Under the pieces are notes generated by a model. The model worked only from the letters and a program-made list of their open reading frames with translations. It was not told the DNA's origin and made no database searches. Made by a program: the position numbers and the translations under genes. Source: Actinomycetes bacterium (lineage in GTDB: Bacteria; Actinomycetota; Coriobacteriia; Coriobacteriales; Coriobacteriaceae). From it: DNA of 6,287 nucleotides. The stretch's first letter is position 1; the number at the start of each line of letters is the position of its first letter. Positions 1 to 6,287 of this stretch are shown one piece after another. Location: the NCBI GenBank assembly GCA_023441725.1, contig JAEZNV010000113.1:1-6287 (forward strand), written 5' to 3'.

Positions 1-385
1 CGGTGCCCTTGAGGCCGTCGGCAATGATGATCTGGCAACCCGTAGCATACGGGGTAAAGCCGTTCTGGTAGGCGGTATCGATGTGCTCGAGCGCGTTTTT
101 GCGGCTACCGACATAGAGCGTGTTGCAATCGGTGAGGAAGGGCTTGCCGCCCAGCTCCTTCACGACATCCGCGACGGCGCGGGCGTAGTTGGGGCGCAAA
201 AAGCTCAGATTGCCCAGCTCGCCAAAGTGAATCTTGATGGCGACGAACTTGTTCTCAAAGTCGATCTGCTCAATACCGGCGCGGCGGATGAGGCGCTTGA
301 GCTTGTCGAGCTGGCTCTCGCGAGCATGCGTGCGCAGGTTGGTGAAGTACACCTTAGCGGGTGCTGCGGGTGCAGTTGCGGTCAT
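1..385 (-). CDS. DUF362 / COG2768-type protein, N-terminal 128 residues (3' end outside window)
   Basis: The reading frame starts at the ATG at 385-383 and stays open to the left edge, giving 128 codons plus one base. The protein begins MTATAPAAPAKVYFTNLRT and continues with FVAIKIHFGELGNLSFLRPN (about residues 47-66) and the CNTLYVGSRKNALEH block (about 87-101). I recognise these from memory as the conserved start of the uncharacterised DUF362/COG2768 proteins, many of which carry 4Fe-4S ferredoxin motifs further along; any such motifs here lie outside the window. The start is supported by a GAGGGGA Shine-Dalgarno on the minus strand (393-399), 7 nt from the ATG. No signal peptide or membrane segment is visible, so a cytoplasmic location is likely. 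The biochemical role of the family is not established, and the neighbouring ABC transporters do not suggest one; a repeat element separates this gene from them. The family call is fairly secure, the function unknown. Confidence 0.85.
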   Translation of the reverse strand, partial: MTATAPAAPAKVYFTNLRTHARESQLDKLKRLIRRAGIEQIDFENKFVAIKIHFGELGNLSFLRPNYARAVADVVKELGGKPFLTDCNTLYVGSRKNALEHIDTAYQNGFTPYATGCQIIIADGLKGT

Positions 386-391
386 AGATCT

Positions 392-430
392 ATCCCCTCG
401 GTCTATATGGCGTTACAGACATAAGGGGAT
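392..430 (-). promoter_or_regulatory. Imperfect hairpin in the 5' leader covering the ribosome binding site of the DUF362 gene
   Basis: Bases 392-398 pair with 424-430 (7 bp, ATCCCCT against AGGGGAT). After a small internal loop, 401-404 pair with 417-420 (GTCT/AGAC), followed by two more A-T pairs (406/415 and 407/414) around a 6-nt loop. On the minus-strand transcript, the 3' arm of this stem contains the GAGGGGA Shine-Dalgarno of the gene starting at 385. A folded leader could therefore hide the ribosome binding site. Alternatively the dyad could be a DNA operator. The pairing is visible in the sequence; any regulatory effect is inference. No convincing -10/-35 pair was found next to it. 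Confidence 0.45.
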
Positions 431-477
431 GGTACCCGTTGAAGTAGGGTCAAAGTCAAGCGCGAAACCTAGTCGTT

Positions 478-528
478 GGGGACAGACTTAAATGACTGAA
501 ACCACTCATTGGGGACAGACTTAAATGA
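478..528. repeat. Tandem 33-bp-spaced terminal units in the left element
   Basis: The 20-mer TTGGGGACAGACTTAAATGA occurs at 476-495 and again, identical, at 509-528, a spacing of 33 bp. Each lies inside a small stem with a 13-nt loop. The stems differ at one base pair in a compensating way (AGTC.../...GACT against ACTC.../...GAGT). The same 33-bp spacing recurs at the outer end of the right element in inverted orientation. Confidence 0.8.
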
Positions 529-576
529 GTGCCTCGCCACCTGGCAGCTAAGGACGCTCCTTTCCCGCCGGAAGCT

Positions 577-633
577 GGGGACAGTCCTTGCCAGCCCAGC
601 CGGCGAGCTGGCAAATCGGCAAAGACCGTCCCC
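577..633. repeat. Central long hairpin of the left element
   Basis: GGGGACAGTC at 577-586 pairs with GACCGTCCCC at 624-633 with one mismatch. Inside it, TTGCCAGC at 588-595 pairs perfectly with GCTGGCAA at 607-614. The structure begins about 33 bp downstream of the permease stop codon on the minus strand, so it could stabilise the 3' end of that mRNA or hinder read-through. No T-run follows on either strand, so it is not a canonical intrinsic terminator. Confidence 0.6.
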
Positions 634-665
634 GATGACTAGTCGTTTAAGAACGTCCCCGATGA

Positions 666-3332
666 CTACTCTTGGACTTTGAGGGCTTCGGCCAGGCTGA
701 CGCGCTTGATGGAGCGCGTGTGCAGCAGCGCCACGACCAGGTAGGTCGCAAAGCCAATGCCGACGCATGCAGCCATGGACCAAGCGGGCACGTAGATCTC
801 GATATTGCCGTTGTAGGCGAGCAGCATCGAGCGGAAGATGGCCGTGAGCGAGCCAATAATGACCGGCAGGCTCAGCACGAGCGACGCCGCCACGCACAGC
901 GTAATCGAGCGGATGTACAGATGCGAGATCTCGCTATCGCGATAGCCAAAGACTTTCATGTAGCTGATCGAACGGGCGCTGTGGTCGATCACAGCCTTGG
1001 TCAGCAGGTACATAAACAGCAGGAAGATGAACACCGCAAGCCCAACCATCATTCCGATCATTTTGCTCATCATGCCGATGAACTGGTCACCCACGGCGCG
1101 CATGTCGTCGGGCGTGGTGTCGCCGGCAAAGTAACGAGCATCGAGGTCGAGCTTCTCGTCGCTCACATAGCCGTTAAAGTAGGCGGCGTCGTTGTCGAAC
1201 AGCTCGTTAAAGTCATCGATACTCATATAGATATTCATGTCCGACTTGGAGCCCCAGACACAGTCCTTGCCCGCGTACTCAAGGGAATAATGCTCGCCCT
1301 CGTACTTGTCGCCGAGCGTGACCTTCTGACCCTCGCTCCAGCCAAACTTATCGAGCAGACCGCCGCCAAAGACGATGCGCCCATCGCCGACGTTGAGGTC
1401 TTTCCAATAGCGAGAATCGGATGAAATGCCGTAGACGGAAATCGTCTCCTCGCCATTTCCATCGCCGCGGTCGTATTGCAGCTGGTAAACAGCATATTTC
1501 TCAGCCTGCGCGATTGTGCCCCCGCCATTGTCGGTCGTATTGACCGGGTGGATATCGTCGTTGTCAGTGTCGATCTTAGAGGCTTTGTTAATCAGGCCGA
1601 TGGCCTCATCGCGGTCGCAGCCGAGGGCATCGGCAAGGTCATCGAGGCGCGCGTAGAGCGCATCCTTCTTGTCCTGGACCTTGGCGAGCGCGTCCTGCGC
1701 CGCGGCCAGGCTCTCGGCAGACGAAGATGCGGTCGCGGTATCGGCTGCCGTCTGCGCTGCATCGGCCGCGTCGTCAAGCTCGTCATCGGCATCCTGGGCG
1801 GCAGAAAGCAGCGCGCCGTCAACCGACTGCAAGCGCTCGAGTGCCGACCACTGCTCGCGCTCCTCGGCGGTGCCCTCGAGCTCCAGCGGCGCCTTGAGCG
1901 TGTACTGGTGCTCGGCGACCAGGCTCGTCTCGAGGTTGTCCGCGTAGTGCGTCATCGTGGGCAGAATCGCCAGGCCAAAGAGCAGTAGCAGCGAGGCAAA
2001 CGCGATGCCCACGAAGAGCGTGGCGAAGTTGCCCAGATTGCGCAGGAAGATACGCAGGCGGAAGCGCGAGACAAAACCCATGCGCTCCGGCAGCTGCAGA
2101 CCGCGCTTGGTACCCGACTTGCCGCTCGCCTCGTGACGAAGGAACTGCAACGGCGTCTTGCCCATCTTGCGAAGCCGGCCCACCAGCGTGATGAGAATGA
2201 GCGCGGCGGCGGGAACCACGGCGCACTTCACAAAAATCTCCCAGCTCCAGTACACCTGGAAGGGCGGCAGGCCGTACGAACCGTAATAGAGGCTGCGCAT
2301 GGGCTCGGTAAAGAACGCAATGCCGAGAGCGGTGCCCAAAAGAGCCGCGACCACGCCTACGATGGCGGGAAGCGCCAGGTAGTGAAGCACAATCTCGCGA
2401 CGACTATAGCCGCTGGCGAGCAGCGTGCCGATGATGGCGCTCTCCTCCTCGATGGTGGTGTCGGTAAGGACCACAAAGACAAACGCCATGATCACGATGA
2501 TGATGTCAAGCAACGTCATCCACATCATGGAGTCGCCGTCCACGTCGTCGCGCGCATAGCCAATGCCCTGGTTGGAATCGGCGTCGATGAGGTCGTCCAC
2601 GCGCGCATCGGCATCGGTGAGCGCCTCGACCATATCTTGCTCGGCGTCGATGCGGTCTGCAGTGGAGAGATCGCGATTGGCAAAGGTGAAGGAGTAGGTG
2701 TAGGCGGGTGCGCCACCGGCATCCTCGAGCGCGGCAAAGCCGGCGTCGGTGACCTCGGCCACGCCATAGGTGATGGTGTTCACCGTAAAGTCCGAATTGT
2801 TGAGGAACAGCGCCTGGCTGTCGGGCTGGGTCATGATGCCGCAGATGGTGTAGGTGCGACCCTCGAGCTCGACTTTATCGCCCACGGACAGGTTGTTATT
2901 GGTGGCGAAGACACGGTCGATTGCCACCTCATCGTCCGTCTTGGGCTCCTTGCCCTCACAGTAGGACGCGATATCGACCTTGGTACGGTGCGCATAGGTG
3001 CGCAGCGTACGCTTGGTGCCGTCGTCGCCGGCGGTCTTTTTGATGATGGCGCCGATGGAGAAATTCTTGTAGAGCGCGACGCCGCCGACGTCACTGGCGG
3101 CATCCTCGGCAGCCTTGAGCTGGTCTTTGGTGGCCTCGAAGGAAGTGGTCACGCGGCCGTCCTCGATCGTGTACGCATCGCGCATGTCGTCGATAAGGCA
3201 GCCGATGGAATGCGCTGCGAGCAAAAAGCCCGAGGTAAGGGCGATGCTTCCGCACATAAGCAAAAAGATGCCCAGGTATTTGCCGATATTGCGGCGCAGC
3301 TCGCGCGGAAGACGTTTTGCGAGAGGTGTCAT
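666..3332 (-). CDS. FtsX-like (MacB-type) ABC transporter permease, 888 residues
   Basis: Membrane component of an ABC exporter; its ATPase is the gene immediately upstream. Hydrophobic segments lie at about residues 18-39, 269-291, 318-341, 366-386, 434-459, 757-779, 806-836 and 848-870. This is the doubled FtsX layout: TM1, an extracytoplasmic domain (about 40-268), a three-helix FtsX core, then the same plan again with a second extracytoplasmic domain (about 460-756). The second domain begins with an Ala/Asp/Glu-rich stretch (about 490-572) that looks like a coiled coil. The C-terminal core includes the ARSISYMKVFGY motif after its first helix, as is usual in FtsX-like permeases. I chose the ATG at 3332-3330, preceded by an AGGCGG ribosome binding site that overlaps the ATPase stop; an in-frame TTG at 3347 is less likely. 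The gap to the ATPase is 8 bp, so co-translation is likely. The stop codon (TAG, 666-668) lies in sequence shared with the adjacent repeat. Substrate unknown: lipoproteins, lipids or antimicrobial peptides are typical of relatives. Confidence 0.92.
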   Translation of the reverse strand: MTPLAKRLPRELRRNIGKYLGIFLLMCGSIALTSGFLLAAHSIGCLIDDMRDAYTIEDGRVTTSFEATKDQLKAAEDAASDVGGVALYKNFSIGAIIKKTAGDDGTKRTLRTYAHRTKVDIASYCEGKEPKTDDEVAIDRVFATNNNLSVGDKVELEGRTYTICGIMTQPDSQALFLNNSDFTVNTITYGVAEVTDAGFAALEDAGGAPAYTYSFTFANRDLSTADRIDAEQDMVEALTDADARVDDLIDADSNQGIGYARDDVDGDSMMWMTLLDIIIVIMAFVFVVLTDTTIEEESAIIGTLLASGYSRREIVLHYLALPAIVGVVAALLGTALGIAFFTEPMRSLYYGSYGLPPFQVYWSWEIFVKCAVVPAAALILITLVGRLRKMGKTPLQFLRHEASGKSGTKRGLQLPERMGFVSRFRLRIFLRNLGNFATLFVGIAFASLLLLFGLAILPTMTHYADNLETSLVAEHQYTLKAPLELEGTAEEREQWSALERLQSVDGALLSAAQDADDELDDAADAAQTAADTATASSSAESLAAAQDALAKVQDKKDALYARLDDLADALGCDRDEAIGLINKASKIDTDNDDIHPVNTTDNGGGTIAQAEKYAVYQLQYDRGDGNGEETISVYGISSDSRYWKDLNVGDGRIVFGGGLLDKFGWSEGQKVTLGDKYEGEHYSLEYAGKDCVWGSKSDMNIYMSIDDFNELFDNDAAYFNGYVSDEKLDLDARYFAGDTTPDDMRAVGDQFIGMMSKMIGMMVGLAVFIFLLFMYLLTKAVIDHSARSISYMKVFGYRDSEISHLYIRSITLCVAASLVLSLPVIIGSLTAIFRSMLLAYNGNIEIYVPAWSMAACVGIGFATYLVVALLHTRSIKRVSLAEALKVQE

Positions 3333-3340
3333 GGCGCCGC

Positions 3341-4066
<726 letters not shown>

Positions 4067-4083
4067 TGTTAGCCTCGTACTAC

Positions 4084-4112
4084 TTTATAAACGTAATAGT
4101 AAACCTTGGCGA
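4084..4112 (-). promoter_or_regulatory. Possible sigma-70-type promoter of the MacB-type operon
   Basis: On the minus strand, TCGCCA (4107-4112; 4 of 6 matches to TTGACA) is followed by a 17-nt spacer and TATAAA (4084-4089; 5 of 6 matches to TATAAT). This sits in a short AT-rich island between the right repeat element and the ATPase gene, where a promoter is expected. A loose dyad (TACT at 4081-4084 facing AGTA at 4098-4101) overlaps the -10 and spacer and could be an operator, but it is short. The prediction comes from sequence match only. Confidence 0.4.
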
Positions 4113-4238
4113 ACTATTTTGGAGCGAGGCCTGGGATTTATTTCAGACTAGTCATTGGGGACGTTCTTAAATGACTAGTCGCAAGGGACACTCTTTCGCC
4201 GCCCGGCAGTTGGGGACATTCCTTTCCTACCGGCAGTT

Positions 4239-4295
4239 GGGGACAGTCCTTGGCAACCCGACCGGCAAGCCGGCGGTTCGGCAAAGACTGTCCCC
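4239..4295. repeat. Central long hairpin of the right element
   Basis: GGGGACAGTC (4239-4248) pairs perfectly with GACTGTCCCC (4286-4295). The pairing continues with TTG/CAA (4250-4252 with 4282-4284), AACC/GGTT (4255-4258 with 4275-4278) and an apical CCGGC/GCCGG (4262-4266 with 4269-4273). It lies about 85 bp downstream of the stop codon of the ABC-2 permease on the minus strand. No T-tract follows, so any terminator role would be non-canonical. Confidence 0.65.
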
Positions 4296-4303
4296 GATGA
4301 CTA

Positions 4304-4360
4304 GTCGTTTAAGTCTGTCCCCAATGACCACTCTTGGTCGTTTAAGTCTGTCCCCAATGA
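4304..4360. repeat. Tandem 33-bp-spaced terminal units in the right element
   Basis: A 24-bp sequence beginning GTCGTTTAAGTC and ending CCCCAATGA occurs identically at 4304-4327 and 4337-4360, a spacing of 33 bp. A small dyad, GACCA CTCT TGGTC (4327-4340), joins them. On the minus strand both read as the GGGGACAGACTTA loop unit seen at the outer end of the left element. Confidence 0.8.
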
Positions 4361-4379
4361 GTACCCAATGACTAGGTGT

Positions 4380-5585
4380 CTAGGCGTGGGATTTGGTGCG
4401 TGCGAGGGCTAGGCCTACGGCGGCGATGGCCGCAGCAAAGAGCACCGTGACGCCCAGATCACAAGCGATGTCGCCCAGCACGGTGGACGTCAGGTCCGCG
4501 GCGAGTGCCTTGCTGATCGCGTCGTTCACCCAATATATCGGCACAAAATGCGCCACCGTCTGCACGGCCGGGCCCATCAGCGACAGTGGCATCCAGGCGC
4601 CGCCCAAAAACGTCATGAGCATGCCAAGCAGGTTGCCCACGCCGTTGAGCAGCTCCTCGCGTGCGCCCAAGCTCGACAGCGTAAAGCCAACGGCCAGAGG
4701 CGTGCACGCCAGCGCAAACGTCGCCGCCAGCGCCAGGCACACACGGCCCACGCCGACTTCGGCAACCGCGCCGGCAAAGCCCACGACGCCCATCATGCTC
4801 GACACGAGCCAAATGCAGACGGTGAGCACCGCGGCAGCCGCGAACACGGCGAGCGAACGCTGGCGCTCGGAGACCGGGCCGGCCTCCATGCGGCGCACGC
4901 GCTCGGGCTCGTTCATGCCCGAGAACACCAATCCCACCGACACGATGACCGACGAGATAATCGCGTACGCGCCAAAGTTGAAATACGACTCGAGCGTGGC
5001 GGCGGCTGTCGAGTCAACCTTGACCTGCTCGATCTCGACCTTGGCGCACTTCGCGGCCGCATGCTCGGCAGCCTTGGCGACGCTACCGTTAGAGGCGGCG
5101 GGCTCAAGTGCGGCCGCAGCGCCCGCGAGCGAGATCCAGCGCGAGGCCTCGGCAGACGAAAGCGCTGCCGCCATGGTGCCGGCGCCGTAGGTCACATCGA
5201 GCTTGGGCAGAGACTCCCCCGCGCGGGCGGCTGCAACAAGGTCTCCCTCAAACCCCTCCGGGATAAAGAACACGCAGTCGGCGCTGCCCTTGGCGCTGTT
5301 GCTCTTGGCGAGCGCATCCGCAAGGTCGTACGTGTCGTCGCCGACGCCCGTGACCAGGTCAAAGCGCGAGCTCAGATGCTTGGTAAGCGCCCGCGAAAGG
5401 TCGCTATTGTCGCGGTCGACCACGATCACGTTGGTGTCGTAGGGCTTGTACTCGGTAAGCTGCGACGAGTTCCAGCTCACCGAGGCCGCGATGAATACGC
5501 CCATGAGCGAGATGAACACCGTATAGATGAGCAGGTAGAACGGGTGCGCCAGCGCCATGCGAAGCGCGGTCTTAAAGGTGCTCAT
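4380..5585 (-). CDS. ABC-2-type transporter permease, 401 residues
   Basis: Integral membrane subunit of an ABC exporter. The layout fits the ABC2_membrane_3 type: an N-terminal helix (about residues 14-36), an extracytoplasmic domain (about 37-200), then membrane segments at about 203-222, 245-275, 282-307, 316-335 and 375-396. The stretch LGGAWMPLSLMGPAVQTVAH (about 327-346), between the late helices, is characteristic of ABC-2 permeases. The start is the ATG at 5585-5583, because AAGGAG (5591-5596) lies 5 nt upstream; an in-frame TTG at 5600 would add five residues and place the ribosome binding site inside the gene. The start overlaps the upstream permease gene by 14 bp, which suggests translational coupling and a heteromeric transporter. 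No ATPase is encoded next to it within the window. The TAG stop (4380-4382) is 4 bp from the edge of the right repeat element. Substrate unknown; drug, peptide or polysaccharide export are all possible. Confidence 0.88.
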   Translation of the reverse strand: MSTFKTALRMALAHPFYLLIYTVFISLMGVFIAASVSWNSSQLTEYKPYDTNVIVVDRDNSDLSRALTKHLSSRFDLVTGVGDDTYDLADALAKSNSAKGSADCVFFIPEGFEGDLVAAARAGESLPKLDVTYGAGTMAAALSSAEASRWISLAGAAAALEPAASNGSVAKAAEHAAAKCAKVEIEQVKVDSTAAATLESYFNFGAYAIISSVIVSVGLVFSGMNEPERVRRMEAGPVSERQRSLAVFAAAAVLTVCIWLVSSMMGVVGFAGAVAEVGVGRVCLALAATFALACTPLAVGFTLSSLGAREELLNGVGNLLGMLMTFLGGAWMPLSLMGPAVQTVAHFVPIYWVNDAISKALAADLTSTVLGDIACDLGVTVLFAAAIAAVGLALARTKSHA

Positions 5586-6287
5586 AGCGGCTCCTTCCAA
5601 AGATCAGCGTAGCGGCGGCAACAAACACCAGGGCCATCAGGACGAGCGCGCCGGCGCGAACGGCGAAGGGCCCCAGGTCCTCAAAGAAATACAGACGGTT
5701 GAACATGTCGCAGATAAGCTTGACGGGATTGAGCCAGCACTCGGCCGGGCAGGCGCGGGCGACGTCGTCGGCAAGCGCCATCGCCGGCTCGCCGTAGAGG
5801 CCGGCGAACAGGGCGCACGTGGTGGCAAAGCCCGTGAGGATGCCGGACTTGGACGCCTTGCCGCCCTTAACGGGAAGCGTGCCCACAAAGAGCCCCAAGC
5901 CCGTGGCGGCAAGCGCGGAAGCGGCGCCGCCCACCAGGCACAGCCCCTCGCGCCCGCCAAAGTCGACGTCCACGACCAGGCGCACGTAGCCGATCGCAAT
6001 CGTCATCGAGGCGAAGGAGACCAGCCACGAGCCCACAAAGATACCGGCCAGCGACGCCGTCTTGGAAAGACCGCCCACACAGCGACGCGCACCAAGGCCC
6101 GACAGATTGGGCTGCAGATCGACGACGCTCAGGGCGGCAAACTCGGCAGACATCATCGCGACCAGGCCAAAGAGCGCGTAGTAGTAGATGACCGTGCCAT
6201 CGGGCGTGGTGCGTGTCAGGCTTACGCGGCGGGTGCCGCCCTCGAGCGACAGGGCGCGCGCAACCGCCTCCGGGTCGGCGAGCGCCG
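5572..6287 (-). CDS. ABC-2-type transporter permease, C-terminal part (5' end outside window)
   Basis: The frame is open from the right edge to the TAA at 5572-5574, giving about 237 residues. An internal ATG pair at 6156-6151 is not the start: the upstream codons continue as plausible protein (ALSLEGGTRRVSLTRTTPDG, then a hydrophobic helix beginning IYYYALFGLVAMM). Visible membrane segments are IYYYALFGLVAMMSAEFAAL, AGIFVGSWLVSFASMTIAIG, a Gly/Ala-rich helix near GAASALAATGLGLFVG, GILTGFATTCALFAGLYG, and a final AGALVLMALVFVAAATLIFG before the FGRSRYEHL tail. The segment order, and DLQPNLSGLGARR between the first two helices, resemble the C-terminal half of ABC-2 permeases. It overlaps the next permease by 14 bp, so the two are probably partner subunits. 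The N-terminal helix and external domain, and probably the ATPase gene, lie beyond the window. Substrate unknown. Confidence 0.82.
   Translation of the reverse strand, partial: ALADPEAVARALSLEGGTRRVSLTRTTPDGTVIYYYALFGLVAMMSAEFAALSVVDLQPNLSGLGARRCVGGLSKTASLAGIFVGSWLVSFASMTIAIGYVRLVVDVDFGGREGLCLVGGAASALAATGLGLFVGTLPVKGGKASKSGILTGFATTCALFAGLYGEPAMALADDVARACPAECWLNPVKLICDMFNRLYFFEDLGPFAVRAGALVLMALVFVAAATLIFGRSRYEHL

Larger units (their letters stand above)
471..675. repeat. Left copy of a MITE/REP-like mosaic palindromic repeat
   Basis: This copy fills most of the gap between the DUF362 gene and the FtsX-like permease. From left to right it has two terminal hairpin units 33 bp apart (471-497 and 504-530), each with the 13-nt loop GGGGACAGACTTA; a GC-rich central part with a long hairpin (577-633); and a right terminal unit (642-665) whose loop, read on the minus strand, is GGGGACGTTCTTA. 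Positions 616-651 match 4278-4313 of the right copy at 35 of 36 bases in the same orientation. The core flanked by the inverted termini is about 157 bp (507-663). No protein-coding capacity is credible, so mobility would need a transposase supplied elsewhere. Similarity to 655-675 continues across the stop codon of the permease gene. The repeat is certain; its class (MITE, or a REP-like element mobilised by a Y1 transposase) is inferred. Confidence 0.85.
4146..4376. repeat. Right copy of the MITE/REP-like mosaic palindromic repeat
   Basis: This copy fills most of the 313-bp gap (4067-4379) between the ATPase start and the upstream permease stop; the rest of the gap is the AT-rich putative promoter region. 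It starts with a perfect 11-bp inverted repeat, GACTAGTCATT (4146-4156) and AATGACTAGTC (4170-4180), around the 13-nt loop GGGGACGTTCTTA. Two diverged 27-bp-spaced units follow, each with CCGGCAGTTGGGGACA (4203-4218 and 4230-4245). Next come a central hairpin (4239-4295) and two terminal units with a 24-bp identical core at 4304-4327 and 4337-4360. A truncated third unit, CCCAATGACTAG (4364-4375), ends 4 bp from the permease stop codon. The interior is in the same orientation as in the left copy. An open frame on the plus strand (4171-4371) is only the translated repeat and is not called as a gene. Confidence 0.85.

Noticed and set aside
401..465. Sigma-70 promoter for the DUF362 gene, with TTGACT/TTGACC on the minus strand near 447-459
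   Set aside because: No acceptable -10 hexamer lies 16-18 nt downstream; the nearest AT-rich hexamers give the wrong spacing or poor matches.
471..530. Possible CRISPR array from the 33-bp-spaced repeats
   Set aside because: Only two units occur at each end, the sequence between them is about 13 bp or less, the units are palindromic mosaic modules, and no cas gene is present.
577..633. Intrinsic transcription terminator
   Set aside because: The stem is strong but no T-run follows on either strand. The same holds for 4239-4295, so both are listed as repeat hairpins.
469..897. Minus-strand frame of 142 codons ending in repeated FKSVPN motifs
   Set aside because: The repeated SFKSVPN peptide is the translation of the left repeat element, and the rest overlaps the permease gene out of frame.
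4171..4371. Plus-strand 66-codon frame with repeated RQLGT and SLSPM peptides
   Set aside because: The peptide repeats follow exactly the DNA repeat units of the right element, and no ribosome binding site was seen.
4548..5612. 354-codon plus-strand open frame opposite the ABC-2 permease
   Set aside because: It is Arg/His/Gly/Ala-rich low-complexity translation antisense to a membrane protein with clear transmembrane segments, so it is a shadow frame.

Overview
The window reads as ordinary chromosomal DNA from a GC-rich Gram-positive-like bacterium. The style (all genes on one strand, short gaps, GGGGAC/GTCCCC-rich interspersed repeats, the protein families present) suggests a Coriobacteriia member such as Collinsella. 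That placement is inference: there is no rRNA or other marker gene here. Every gene I support lies on the minus strand, so transcription runs from position 6287 towards position 1.

Right-hand block (6287 to 4380): two ABC-2-type membrane permease genes in tandem, overlapping by 14 bp. The upstream one is cut by the window edge. Their ATPase is not in view and probably lies beyond 6287. Together they look like an ABC exporter whose substrate cannot be read from the sequence.

Middle block (4066 to 666): a two-gene ABC exporter of the MacB/LolD/FtsX type. It has a complete ATPase and, 8 bp downstream, an 888-residue FtsX-like permease with two large extracytoplasmic regions, one containing an Ala/Asp-rich predicted coiled coil. 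A weak sigma-70-like promoter can be proposed just upstream of the ATPase.

Left edge (385 to 1): the first 128 codons of a DUF362/COG2768-type protein (a family often carrying 4Fe-4S ferredoxin domains). Its Shine-Dalgarno sequence lies inside an imperfect hairpin.

Both non-coding gaps (386-665 and 4067-4379) hold a copy of the same complex palindromic repeat, which looks like a non-autonomous MITE or REP-like mosaic element. Each copy has a central long hairpin and terminal hairpin units with a 13-nt GGGGAC...CTTA loop. Each copy abuts the stop codon of the gene before it, and the two copies bracket the MacB-type operon. The left copy appears to supply the stop codon of the FtsX-like permease. 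No transposase is in the window. The repeats are the most unusual content; I see no clearly new defence, metabolic or RNA-guided system here.
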